NCBI GenBank assembly: GCA_028353405.1
Contig: JAOMOG010000014.1
Location: forward strand, 1 to 39,111
Direction: 5' to 3'
Length of the DNA: 39,111 bases
From: Candidatus Poseidoniaceae archaeon
GTDB taxonomy: Archaea > Thermoplasmatota > Poseidoniia > Poseidoniales > Poseidoniaceae
Position numbers and translations under genes: made by a program. Shown here piece after piece: positions 9,136 through 17,685 of this stretch (its first letter is position 1; each line of letters starts with the position of its first letter). Under the pieces are notes generated by a model. That model searched no databases. It was not told the DNA's origin and saw nothing but the letters and a program-made list of their open reading frames with translations.

Positions 9136-9906
9136 TCATTCTTCTTCTGATTCTTTGATTAACTCGAATTTCGCCCCGCCCGGCAAAACTACCTGACTTG
9201 CATTCTCGAACTTAACAGGTCTTGCAGAATACATTGAAGAAATCAAAATTGCAAGGCCAATACCAAATGGCGCTCCCGTCAATGGCCTTGTTAGGTTGTT
9301 GGATTCATAATCAGTCAACAATTGTGTGAAACCATCAATGATTAAAGGAACGCAGAATAACATTCCAAAACCTATCCAAGATAAGGTCCTATAATTGCCT
9401 CTATAGATTTTCTCTAACAATGTATCTGGAATCAATGACAAGCACGTATCCTTGATTGTCCAACGATTATATCCCTTTCTAGAAAATACTAAACCACCAA
9501 TTGCTAAACCAAAGAAGATTCCTACATCTCTAGTACAAACTGGCATTTGATTTCCATTAATCTCCAATGCGCGTTCATGCTTATTGTGACAATTCAAATC
9601 TCCAAATGCATAAATGAATCCAGTATATGGGTCTAACTCCGTCCAAGCAAATTGATTGTGATTGTGAACCGTACCATCTTCATGCGTATGTGTCGCAGAT
9701 GCTTGCTCACTATTCCCTGATGATCCGAATCCATCTTTTGTTGCAAAATCTAATGCATTCGCTCGCCCGGAGATATTTGTGACAGTACCCTCGGGTAGAA
9801 TCAAGGGTGCGATGAAAAATGAGACGAAAAGAAAACCACAGATGTAGAAAATCCACATACCAACTTTCCTCTCAGGTTCACGGTTGACCAATCCATTCTT
9901 CCCCAT
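9136..9906 (-). CDS. DUF2085-family integral membrane protein
   Basis: 256 residues with about five membrane helices. The diagnostic DUF2085 block is present: LNCHNKHERALEINGNQMPV followed by CTRDVGIFFG, giving conserved Cys-His, Glu-Arg and CxRDxGIxxG residues. The family has no established function. Between helix 1 and this block is a His-rich outer loop (ATHTHEDGTVHNHN) that looks able to bind a metal. The ATG at 9906 is chosen over an upstream TTG because AGGA sits at a normal distance. It converges with the tmk gene with only two bases between stops. Confidence 0.78.
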   Translation of the reverse strand: MGKNGLVNREPERKVGMWIFYICGFLFVSFFIAPLILPEGTVTNISGRANALDFATKDGFGSSGNSEQASATHTHEDGTVHNHNQFAWTELDPYTGFIYAFGDLNCHNKHERALEINGNQMPVCTRDVGIFFGLAIGGLVFSRKGYNRWTIKDTCLSLIPDTLLEKIYRGNYRTLSWIGFGMLFCVPLIIDGFTQLLTDYESNNLTRPLTGAPFGIGLAILISSMYSARPVKFENASQVVLPGGAKFELIKESEEE

Positions 9907-9957
9907 ACCCAATCCTAGTAAGGGAGGGATATTATTCTTTTATTCATCAAAGCATTG

Positions 9958-10617
9958 ATGATATCTGCCAATTCCCTCAACCATATGGGGGAACTTGAAG
10001 GTGAGCCTGTCGGTTTATCGTTAGGCATGCAGGCTGGGGGATTCCTTGGTTTATACCTCGGATTCTCACTAGCGGTAGTTTCTGTTTTAACAGACCCCAG
10101 CGAATTACAAAGATTGGTATCACTGCTATGTGTTCCTCCTATTTTTATGTCTATTATTCTCGGCCCATTCCTTGCGAGGAGAAGAAAGCCTGTTGCTTTA
10201 GCTAATGAACCGGTAAAAGTAGCAAGAGATGCATTACAAATCCACAATGAAGGTCAAGGCAAATGGAGAGCTTTGAGCCATATTAATAGTGATGGAAGAA
10301 CAATTCGAATTGATATGCATAATTTATCAAATGTTGAGGGTGTACTTCGAGATGCATTGGTAATAGCAGAGAGTTATCCGATAAGATTCATTGTTGGCCA
10401 AGGAAAAAGCAGTAGTAGCCAGCAAAATCTCCGCAATATAGTTCTAACATATATTGAGGACAACGTCAGTATTACTAGAAGGAATAGAAGTGCAAAGTCT
10501 ATTGAGGTAATTCCCCAACCTTCAGCTGAGCATATCAACTACCAAAGGAAAACAAATAAGATTTTAATGATATTACTTCCAATAATTTCATTCTTCGCTT
10601 GGTTAGAAATGCGCTAA
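9958..10617 (+). CDS. Small membrane protein of unknown function
   Basis: 219 residues. Two membrane helices lie near residues 29-48 (GFLGLYLGFSLAVVSVL) and 60-78 (CVPPIFMSIILGPFLA), then a basic RRRK motif leads into a soluble domain of about 110 residues, and a third hydrophobic segment is at the very C-terminus (MILLPIISFFAWLEM). I recognise no family. The ATG follows a TTG directly and no ribosome-binding site is obvious, so the start may be ATG 9985 instead. It is divergent from the DUF2085 gene and heads a packed four-gene operon. Confidence 0.65.
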   Translation: MISANSLNHMGELEGEPVGLSLGMQAGGFLGLYLGFSLAVVSVLTDPSELQRLVSLLCVPPIFMSIILGPFLARRRKPVALANEPVKVARDALQIHNEGQGKWRALSHINSDGRTIRIDMHNLSNVEGVLRDALVIAESYPIRFIVGQGKSSSSQQNLRNIVLTYIEDNVSITRRNRSAKSIEVIPQPSAEHINYQRKTNKILMILLPIISFFAWLEMR

Positions 10618-10634
10618 AAATATGAGGTTTTTTG

Positions 10635-11621
10635 ATGAATTACAAATCTGAAATGAAAGATTTATTGAAACGCCTAGAAAAAGGTGGCATCCCAATAACC
10701 AATGCCATTAAAGAAGCAATGTTGAAAATTGAAGTTGATTACTTCACTGATTTTGATATTGCAGATTTCTTTGCTGACCGCCCCATCACTTTCTTGAAAA
10801 ATGAAAAGGGAGCAGTGAAAACAATTTCTGCACCGCATATGATTGTGACTCTATTATATCATTTAGAATTACAAAAAGGCAATGAAGTCGTTTTAATCGG
10901 TTGTAAAAGCGGATATATTGCAGCATTAATCTCTATAATTGTAGGAGAAGAAGGTAGTGTCAAAGTGTTAGACCCTTCACAAAGTGTAACTCAACATGCA
11001 GCATCTCGGTTAGCTTATTGGCCTACTGTTGAGGTAAGGCACATTGAATCATTGCAGATCTCTCCTATTGCCTTTCCTGGTGAATTGAATCGCGTATTGG
11101 TTACAGGCCAAATCAAGCAGTTGCCAGAATGGGTTAATACTAGAATTTCGGAGGCGGGATTCGTAATCGCACCACTAGGCGGAAGTAATGGACAAAAATT
11201 AATGAAAATGGAATGCCAAAATGGCGAATTACTTCCCACCGACCTCGGCCATGTTAGTTTTGGTCCCGTGGATATTTCTGATGCTGAAATTGGCCCAATC
11301 AATCCTAATGAGTTGGCTGATATCCTTGAATTGGCGATAGAAACTTTTCAAGAAATAGAAATGATTACCGAAGAAGAGCAAAAATCCATTACTGATTTAA
11401 TAATTGATTTACGCAATTTACCAGATGATTTACCACCTCCAGGGGAAGCTGGAGTCGCAATTGAAGAACATCCAATGATTCGTTTATTGTATCATGCATC
11501 ACCTTCATTCATTCGCTTATGGCCATTATTACAACTCATGGTTCAACCGAATTTGGCGAGTCCTGGCGGATATGATGTGGACTCTGATGATCACTTCGAA
11601 TTCGATGGTTTCGGAATCTGA
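10635..11621 (+). CDS. Protein-L-isoaspartate O-methyltransferase-like protein
   Basis: 328 residues. The N-terminal 200 residues follow the Pcm pattern: TISAPHMIVTLLYHL (the substrate-site TISAPHM motif), the SAM loop VVLIGCKSGYIAALIS, and FPGELNRVLVTGQIKQLPE, QLGG-like PLGGSNGQKL. Pcm repairs isoaspartyl damage in aged proteins. Deviations are notable: the glycine-rich loop is GCKSGY and the acidic ribose-binding residue is in VLDPS. A C-terminal 120-residue region is extra compared with the usual 210-230 residue enzyme and contains a DDLPPPGEAG linker. GAGGT lies before the ATG. It may be an active methyltransferase with another target. The stop is three bases before the next start. Confidence 0.72.
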   Translation: MNYKSEMKDLLKRLEKGGIPITNAIKEAMLKIEVDYFTDFDIADFFADRPITFLKNEKGAVKTISAPHMIVTLLYHLELQKGNEVVLIGCKSGYIAALISIIVGEEGSVKVLDPSQSVTQHAASRLAYWPTVEVRHIESLQISPIAFPGELNRVLVTGQIKQLPEWVNTRISEAGFVIAPLGGSNGQKLMKMECQNGELLPTDLGHVSFGPVDISDAEIGPINPNELADILELAIETFQEIEMITEEEQKSITDLIIDLRNLPDDLPPPGEAGVAIEEHPMIRLLYHASPSFIRLWPLLQLMVQPNLASPGGYDVDSDDHFEFDGFGI

Positions 11622-11624
11622 ATT

Positions 11625-12665
11625 ATGAGCCACAGCGGCTATAATGAGATGTTGGGTGGGATGTTCATGGCAGGCGGGCTAAATACAGAGATGGCTCGGC
11701 TGTCTCATCGCGATGTTCGCCAAAGAAGAAGAGCAATACGTGTATTATTCGATTTGGACATTCCACGTGCATTAGAAGCATTCGTCCCACTACTAGATGA
11801 CAATGACTCATGGTTTCAATCTAAGTCATTAGAAGCGCATCGTAAGTGGGCTGTTGAAAGTGGAATTGACAGTTTAAAACCATTAGTTGAACATAGTTGG
11901 ATAGATGCAAACCGCTGTGCTGCAAACCTATTGAGTCAATTCGGAACAGAATCTGAAAAATATGCTAACATATTGCTTGAATTTGATGATCAAACTTGCC
12001 AGAGAAAGGCTGCTGCTTCACTATTACAAGACTCCGAAGACCTTGAGTTAGCGCAGAGGCTGTCAAAAAATACAGATTATCAAATCCGTAAACTTGCCTA
12101 TTGTAGTTCAGCAGCAGATAAGGAATTGCGCTCCAGAGGAATTAATGATCCCAATAATTCAGTCAAGGAAGCAGTTTTGAGAGTCATTATCTCAAATGAC
12201 GAACCTATATCTAAACAAAATATTGTCAGTTTAATCGAATGCGGAGTTGATAGTTCGTTGCTTAGTAAACCTGCAATTAAACTAGGTGGGGATGTTTTTC
12301 TCAAGTTAGTTGATTCATGCCCTTCAAATAAAAACCTACAATTTAGTAAAGTCCTATCTGAAATGTGTAATGACGTCGATGATGAACAAATTAAAAATTT
12401 GATAGAGGCGGGGCAACTTTCTATTGTTGCTCGTTGGTTAAGAGGAAGAAATGATAGTAAAAGCGATGCACTGCTATGGCAATTCATGGATGACGATAGA
12501 CTTCCAACCATAGAAAAAGCAAGGCTACTTGAACGCTTAATCGGAAGAGCTGGAGAGCCAGAAATTAATGCACATGCTATTGAATTTGCTAGCCGTTGCG
12601 AAGACACTTTACTGAAAGTTACAGCAGAGAACCTTTCAACCGCCGCTGATGAACTCAAGATATGA
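11625..12665 (+). CDS. HEAT-like helical-repeat protein
   Basis: 346 residues, predicted all-helical. The first part has a HEAT/armadillo-like arrangement (RRRAIRVLFDLDIPRALEAF, VPLLDDNDSWFQSKSLEA), with repeating helix pairs through most of the length and no membrane helix. It is likely a cytoplasmic scaffold for protein-protein contact. It sits three bases after the Pcm-like gene and its stop overlaps the M61 peptidase start (ATGA, 12662-12665), so it is translationally coupled on both sides. Function beyond scaffolding is not visible. Confidence 0.7.
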   Translation: MSHSGYNEMLGGMFMAGGLNTEMARLSHRDVRQRRRAIRVLFDLDIPRALEAFVPLLDDNDSWFQSKSLEAHRKWAVESGIDSLKPLVEHSWIDANRCAANLLSQFGTESEKYANILLEFDDQTCQRKAAASLLQDSEDLELAQRLSKNTDYQIRKLAYCSSAADKELRSRGINDPNNSVKEAVLRVIISNDEPISKQNIVSLIECGVDSSLLSKPAIKLGGDVFLKLVDSCPSNKNLQFSKVLSEMCNDVDDEQIKNLIEAGQLSIVARWLRGRNDSKSDALLWQFMDDDRLPTIEKARLLERLIGRAGEPEINAHAIEFASRCEDTLLKVTAENLSTAADELKI

Positions 12666-14500
12666 GCCCAGTAAATTCAGGTATTACCTTCTCAATCGAT
12701 GCTACCGAGGGTAATTCACGTCGCATCCACGTTGGAATTGACATCAAGGGCCCTTTCACACAACCAATTCTCAAACTTCATTTCCCAAGATGGGTTCCTG
12801 GGTCATATTTTCTAAGAGAGCCAATCCAGCATATGACTGAGTTCGTGGCCGTAGATGATGATGGGATTGAATTAAATTCATTTCGTTATGAAGTTGATGC
12901 AATGAAAATAAAAGTACCTAAAAATACAAAATCGATTTCTATCTCTTACAAATTATTAGCAACTGAATTATCTTGCAGATCTAATCATCTTGATTCAACC
13001 CATGTTCACATAATGCCGCCTTTTACTTGGTTTCTGCCAACCTCTGGTATTGATTCAGAAAGAATGAATCAGAAACACTCAATTTCATTGCATACACCCG
13101 CGTCTTGGTTCGCTGCCACCCAGTATGAATTAGAAAGCAGTAATTCATGTGAGGGGTTGCTAACTGGCAACAATGGAATTACTCATTTGTTTTCCGCACC
13201 CAACCGTGACGAACTGCTAGATGGGATAATTGAAGCTAATGAAAATGAAAATATTTGTTGGAAGGTAGATGGTCGTAACCATATCCTCAAATTATGGGAT
13301 AGTGGAGGACATCCAATAGATCAAAAGATGCTTGAAAAATTCAAACTAGACATGAATAAAGTCATCAAAGAACATCATGCTTTGTTCGGTATACCTCCGT
13401 GGGATAATTACGTCACCGTCATTCAATTAACTGAGAACTCACGAGGTGGATTAGAACATTTAAATTCGCAAACATCAATGATGCCGCGACAATGTTTAAT
13501 GCCAAATCATGATGATCAATATATGGATTTAGTTAGTTTATTTTCCCATGAATACCTACATCAATGGAATGTAAAACGATTGAGGCCAAGGAATTTCATT
13601 GATTATAATTTGCAAAGAGAGGCGCATACCGAATTACTTTGGTGGTTTGAAGGATGTACTTCATGGCTAGGTGATATGATTTGTGTACGCTCAGGAGCAT
13701 GGTCTGAAAAAGACTGGCGCAAAGATTGGATGAGAAAAATGAAGCGTACCACTACAAGGAATGGTATGCAATTTGAATCTTTGAGTGAATCAAGTCATGA
13801 TGCTTGGACTCATTTATACCGGGGGCATTCATTCTCTAGAGAGACTCAAATCTCTTATTACAATGAAGGAGAACTTGCTATTTTTTGTCTCGATGCTGAA
13901 TTACAGCGTCGTTCAAATGGAAACACTGGGATCTGTGATCTAATGGTCGAATTATGCAAGCGCCATGCTATAGAATATGATTCTGCAGTCCAACTTGGAG
14001 TAACTTATGGTGATATCAGAAAGGCATTAACTTCAATCGAGGGAGGTTCTAGATTAGGGACTATGCTTGATTCATTAATGAAAAACCGGCAATTACCAGA
14101 TGTTGAGAAAGCATGTAAATATTATTCTTTGAAATTGGTTAGCGATGTCAAAAAAGGAGATGAACAAAATCATTTAGAAAATGCTTGGCTAGGTGTTTCC
14201 ATCAAAGATTCTGGAGGAAAACTAATTGTTACAACTCATCAAGCAGGCTCACCAGTACGTGATTTATTGATGCCTGGTGATGAAATAATTGCAATAAATG
14301 GAAGAAGAACTGATTCAAATAAAAAACTAAACAGTTCCTTGAAGGGGCAGAATGAAAAGATGGCCAATATTATTTACAGCCATGAAGGTGTGGTTAAATC
14401 AGCTGATGTAAAGATGATTAATAAGATTCAACACAAAGTAAAATTAGAAGGAAAAGGTAATCAAAAATGGCGCGATTATATCTCTACCCGTCAAGGTTGA
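12662..14500 (+). CDS. M61-family glycyl aminopeptidase-like protease with PDZ domain
   Basis: 612 residues. An N-terminal beta-rich domain (HFPRWVPGSYFLRE is typical of M61) precedes the catalytic domain with HEYLHQWNVKRLRP (zinc ligands H296 and H300, E297 catalytic) and a downstream WWFEG providing the third ligand. A PDZ domain occupies roughly residues 500-580 (AWLGVSIKD, GSPVRDLLMPGDEIIAING). M61 enzymes are aminopeptidases favouring Gly/Ala N-termini. No signal peptide is seen, so it probably works in the cytoplasm. It ends the operon beginning at 9958, and its last 10 bases overlap the convergent ParB-like gene. Confidence 0.93.
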   Translation: MSPVNSGITFSIDATEGNSRRIHVGIDIKGPFTQPILKLHFPRWVPGSYFLREPIQHMTEFVAVDDDGIELNSFRYEVDAMKIKVPKNTKSISISYKLLATELSCRSNHLDSTHVHIMPPFTWFLPTSGIDSERMNQKHSISLHTPASWFAATQYELESSNSCEGLLTGNNGITHLFSAPNRDELLDGIIEANENENICWKVDGRNHILKLWDSGGHPIDQKMLEKFKLDMNKVIKEHHALFGIPPWDNYVTVIQLTENSRGGLEHLNSQTSMMPRQCLMPNHDDQYMDLVSLFSHEYLHQWNVKRLRPRNFIDYNLQREAHTELLWWFEGCTSWLGDMICVRSGAWSEKDWRKDWMRKMKRTTTRNGMQFESLSESSHDAWTHLYRGHSFSRETQISYYNEGELAIFCLDAELQRRSNGNTGICDLMVELCKRHAIEYDSAVQLGVTYGDIRKALTSIEGGSRLGTMLDSLMKNRQLPDVEKACKYYSLKLVSDVKKGDEQNHLENAWLGVSIKDSGGKLIVTTHQAGSPVRDLLMPGDEIIAINGRRTDSNKKLNSSLKGQNEKMANIIYSHEGVVKSADVKMINKIQHKVKLEGKGNQKWRDYISTRQG

Positions 14501-14922
14501 GCATTACCCTCTAACTTCAATATTTGTAGAGATATATGGATTGGGGGAAGATGGTCTGCGATTGTATGGCGGCTAGTTTTTGGCGGAAACAAGTCATCTG
14601 ACAAACTCATCTCCAACACTTCTTCTTTGGAAAGTGAATCTCTATCGCTGCTAGGCCAAACATCCACAGTGATGCTTTCATCACCTAAATAATCGACACA
14701 AATAACTGGCACTCTTTTCAATTCAAGTATCTCTGCAATTGCATGGCGATGGTGTCCGTCAAGAATTGCACCTGTTAGTTGATCGACGATGAGCGGTTTA
14801 GTATATCCTTGCCATCTTTTGGTCATATCCAGGAGTTTATCTCTATTTCTAGGTTTTATTTGTTCATGTGCTTTCAGCCACTCTAGAGGAACCAGCCGCA
14901 CATCACTTTCATCCCACATCAT
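14491..14922 (-). CDS. ParB-like domain protein
   Basis: 143 residues. The core is a stand-alone ParB/sulfiredoxin-fold domain: VPLEWLKAHEQI, KPLIVDQLTGAILDGHHRHA and LKRVPVICVDYL. The DGHHRHA motif is the ParB CTP/ATP-site region; small archaeal proteins of this shape include the ADP-dependent serine kinase SerK, but I cannot tell whether this is a kinase, a nuclease-like or a DNA-binding member. There is no HTH domain as in plasmid ParB. Two adjacent ATGs (14922, 14919) are possible starts; a TTG at 14940 would extend it. It diverges from the CCA enzyme and overlaps the convergent M61 gene by 10 bases. Confidence 0.75.
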   Translation of the reverse strand: MMWDESDVRLVPLEWLKAHEQIKPRNRDKLLDMTKRWQGYTKPLIVDQLTGAILDGHHRHAIAEILELKRVPVICVDYLGDESITVDVWPSSDRDSLSKEEVLEMSLSDDLFPPKTSRHTIADHLPPIHISLQILKLEGNAQP

Positions 14923-14993
14923 GGCCTTGCCAATCTTCAACCTGCGATAATGCTTTGGCGCACTTGGACTTGAACAACACCGGAGGGGAGACT

Positions 14994-16364
14994 ATGGAGG
15001 GACTATCGGATTGGCCAAAGGAAGGCACTCATTCTGATGTTCCCGCACAACAATGCCCCCCTAATATGACTAAATGGCTTCGAAATTTAGATTCTAAATT
15101 GTTGTCAATTATCAATACTATTGCCGAAGCAGGTGGCGGAGTTTGGATAGTTGGCGGGGCACCGAGAGATGTCATGCTTGGAGCAGATGTCACCGACATT
15201 GACTTGGCAGTGGATCTAACTCCACAAAAAATGCTTACATTATTCCCTGACGCAATCCAAACAGGTGTTGAATTTGGGACATTGACATTGCGAGGCGGTG
15301 ATTCAATGTACGAATGTACAACTCTTCGCACTGAGTCGCAGTATCTTGATGGTAGACGGCCCGAGGTAGTAAATTGGGGGACAAGTTTAGAGCAAGATTT
15401 ACAACGACGTGATTTCACAATCAATGCGATGGCAATAGATGTCTCTAGAATGATATTGCATGACCCTCACAATGGTCTTCTTGACCTTGAGCGCGGGGTA
15501 CTGCGTGCTGTCGGACATGCATCTCTAAGATTGGCCGAAGATGGGTTGAGAATAATGCGAGCATATCGATTCATGGACCGTAATGAAGCCGGAATTTGGT
15601 ATCCTGACAACAACCTTGCTCAAGCATTATCGCAAAAAAGGAGAATGCTATCAAATGTTGCACCAGAACGGATTTGGAGTGAATTTAAGAAGATTCTTTC
15701 AGGGAGAAATGTATCTCTTGTGCTTGCTTTAATGCTCAAAGATGAAGTTCTAGAGATCGTTTTGAATACTGAATGGAACCTAGCAAGTCCAATTTTTGAA
15801 GCCATTTCTGAATTTACACTAAATGAGACAGATTATTTAGCGGTATTTTCAATTCTACTCAGTGAAACAGATAGAAACCAAATACCAGACTTGCTGAATA
15901 ATTTGAAAGTATCTAAGTATGAACGTGATTCGGTGATTGGAATTGTTTCTCGTATGGGCTATGTTCCAAACAATGTGATTGGTGAAATAAGAGTGCATCG
16001 CTATGTATTGGGTGAAGAAGCAGCGAATCATTTGCAACTAGAATACCTAATAAGAAAATTCTCAATACGCCTGCCACAGGTATCTATGGATGAATGCAGT
16101 CTACAAGAAATTGAACAATTAATTAACAAATCTTATCAATTACCGCCACTAAAGTTTTCTGGTAAATCAATATTAGATGGAAATCAGTTGATGAATTTGA
16201 CCGCTATTACCCGTGGACCTAAATTGGGTAATTTGAAATCATGGCTACATCGTATTCAAATTGAGAGAGATATTCAATCGGAACAAGAAATGATTCAAAT
16301 ATTGTCTACACTTGTGTGGCAAAATAGTGACGGGAATGAGTGGCCTAAGGTGCAATTTCCATGA
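14994..16364 (+). CDS. cca: Class II (bacterial-type) tRNA nucleotidyltransferase / CCA-adding enzyme
   Basis: 456 residues. The nucleotidyltransferase head has GGAPRD at 54-59 and DIDLAVD at 68-74 (metal-binding acids), RRDFTIN at 136-142 and EDGLRIMRAYRF at 180-191, the class II motif set. It adds or repairs the CCA end of tRNAs, or could be a poly(A) polymerase-type homologue. The C-terminal 250 residues are helical body, neck and tail. The ATG at 14994 is favoured since GGAGGGG lies just upstream; a longer frame to 14868 would overlap the divergent ParB-like gene. Archaea normally use an unrelated class I enzyme, so this gene is probably of bacterial origin. Confidence 0.88.
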   Translation: MEGLSDWPKEGTHSDVPAQQCPPNMTKWLRNLDSKLLSIINTIAEAGGGVWIVGGAPRDVMLGADVTDIDLAVDLTPQKMLTLFPDAIQTGVEFGTLTLRGGDSMYECTTLRTESQYLDGRRPEVVNWGTSLEQDLQRRDFTINAMAIDVSRMILHDPHNGLLDLERGVLRAVGHASLRLAEDGLRIMRAYRFMDRNEAGIWYPDNNLAQALSQKRRMLSNVAPERIWSEFKKILSGRNVSLVLALMLKDEVLEIVLNTEWNLASPIFEAISEFTLNETDYLAVFSILLSETDRNQIPDLLNNLKVSKYERDSVIGIVSRMGYVPNNVIGEIRVHRYVLGEEAANHLQLEYLIRKFSIRLPQVSMDECSLQEIEQLINKSYQLPPLKFSGKSILDGNQLMNLTAITRGPKLGNLKSWLHRIQIERDIQSEQEMIQILSTLVWQNSDGNEWPKVQFP

Positions 16365-16405
16365 AAATAAGTGATAATAAAATGTATTTTAATTATTATT
16401 CTTGG

Positions 16406-16412
16406 TTTTTTT
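16406..16412 (+). terminator. T-tract terminator after the CCA enzyme gene
   Basis: A run of seven Ts lies 42 bases after the stop in an AT-rich 120-nt gap. Archaeal RNA polymerase stops at such tracts. Upstream is AAAAT-GT-ATTTT (16379-16390) as a weak stem. The rest of the gap to 16484 holds a 6-bp inverted repeat ATTATC/GATAAT at 16419-16441 of unknown meaning and the promoter of the next gene. Confidence 0.5.
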
Positions 16413-16484
16413 AATCTTATTATCGATACCAACAAGATAATGAACAAAGTCCTTTCAAACTAAAAACATCAACGAGGCTTTTCA

Positions 16485-17684
16485 ATGAGTGGTATGAGTT
16501 ATAGTGAATTACAAGCAATAAAGGCTGAAATTGAAGACTCTTTTGCTAAAAGCAATGGGCAATTATCTGCCTTATCCGACAGCCAACTTGGAGTGATTGC
16601 TGCCCAATATGGCATCAAGATAAATCCTTCAAACCGCATGCAAACACTATCCCTTTTAGGGTCTAATCAATCTATTTCAGCTTGGAGTCAGTCTTTCTCC
16701 ATAGGCGATGTGGCTGCTGCTGCCGCTGCTGCGGGTACTGTTGGGGTTGCAACTCAAATTAATAATTCAAAAGAAGAATTACAACAAAAAGCAACACAAA
16801 ATGCACGAAGTGCGATTGCAAATGCTTCCTCATCAGTTGTAGACACAATTGAACGAAAGACCTCTGAAAACCCCATGGTCGACATGATAAGGAAAAATTT
16901 CGGACAATCACTAATTCAAGCTGGATATTCGATTCCACAACTAACACAAATGCTCGATACAGATGCTGATGGGATCATTACAGAATCAGAAATAATGCTC
17001 TTAATTAACAAAATGACTGGAACACCCCCTCCTCCTTGGGTCGTCACCACAATCTTTGAGATATTAGATGCAAATCAAGATGGTGAGGTCACCGTTGAAG
17101 AATGGTGGGCCTTCTTAGAAGAAATGGGCTTCGAAAATAACGTAGTTACACCAGAACCATCCCCGCAGGAGACCCCTGCCGTTACAGTAGTAGAAGAAGA
17201 ACTTGATATTGATGAGGTTTTTGAAGAAATTGACATCGTAGAGGAAGAAATACCTCCGCAGCAAGTCGTTGAAAGTCCAATTCCTATTGCTGAAACTATG
17301 AATGTTGAAGAGTCTTCAAGCGTAATTTTAGATGAAAATGTAAATACTACTAATGAGAAACTTATCGAAGAATTGTATTCATCGCGATTATCATCTGAAG
17401 AAAGAGCAATTATTTCAAGGGCCAAGAGTAACATTTGTACCATTAAGGTTGAAAGAATTGAAAGAACTTTGATGGTAACCGACCACTATCGTGGAGGACA
17501 TTCGATTGTAGGAATACTTGATGGCGGACCATACAAGGTTTCGATAATGCTTCCTAAGAGCGAAAATGATGTAGTCACGAAGTTCCAGAAAGAAGAAATC
17601 GTTGTGGTGGATGCGAAAATAGTTTCTTGGTCAAGCGGTTTAAAAATAGCAAAGTTTGCTGGAACCGATGCAAGAAATGCTTGA
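16485..17684 (+). CDS. Cytoplasmic EF-hand calcium-binding protein
   Basis: 399 residues without a signal peptide. Two canonical EF-hand loops form a pair: D158-T-D-A-D-G-I-I-T-E-S-E169 and D195-A-N-Q-D-G-E-V-T-V-E-E206. Before them is a small helical N-terminal domain and a hydrophobic Ala-rich run (DVAAAAAAAGTVGVAT, about 75-90). After them is a Glu/Pro-rich linker (about 220-300) and a C-terminal beta-rich domain of about 100 residues that could be an OB-like fold. It probably senses Ca2+ and binds something with its C-terminus. GAGGC precedes the ATG. Neighbours give no clear pathway. Confidence 0.8.
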   Translation: MSGMSYSELQAIKAEIEDSFAKSNGQLSALSDSQLGVIAAQYGIKINPSNRMQTLSLLGSNQSISAWSQSFSIGDVAAAAAAAGTVGVATQINNSKEELQQKATQNARSAIANASSSVVDTIERKTSENPMVDMIRKNFGQSLIQAGYSIPQLTQMLDTDADGIITESEIMLLINKMTGTPPPPWVVTTIFEILDANQDGEVTVEEWWAFLEEMGFENNVVTPEPSPQETPAVTVVEEELDIDEVFEEIDIVEEEIPPQQVVESPIPIAETMNVEESSSVILDENVNTTNEKLIEELYSSRLSSEERAIISRAKSNICTIKVERIERTLMVTDHYRGGHSIVGILDGGPYKVSIMLPKSENDVVTKFQKEEIVVVDAKIVSWSSGLKIAKFAGTDARNA

Positions 17685-17685
17685 A

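Noticed and set aside
12098-12658. 186-codon open frame on the minus strand
   Set aside because: It lies wholly inside the HEAT-like gene, is Ser/Leu-rich in the way antisense frames of coding DNA are, and has no ribosome-binding site.
14868-14993. N-terminal extension of the CCA enzyme
   Set aside because: It would overlap the divergent ParB-like gene and lacks a ribosome-binding site, while GGAGGGG precedes ATG 14994.
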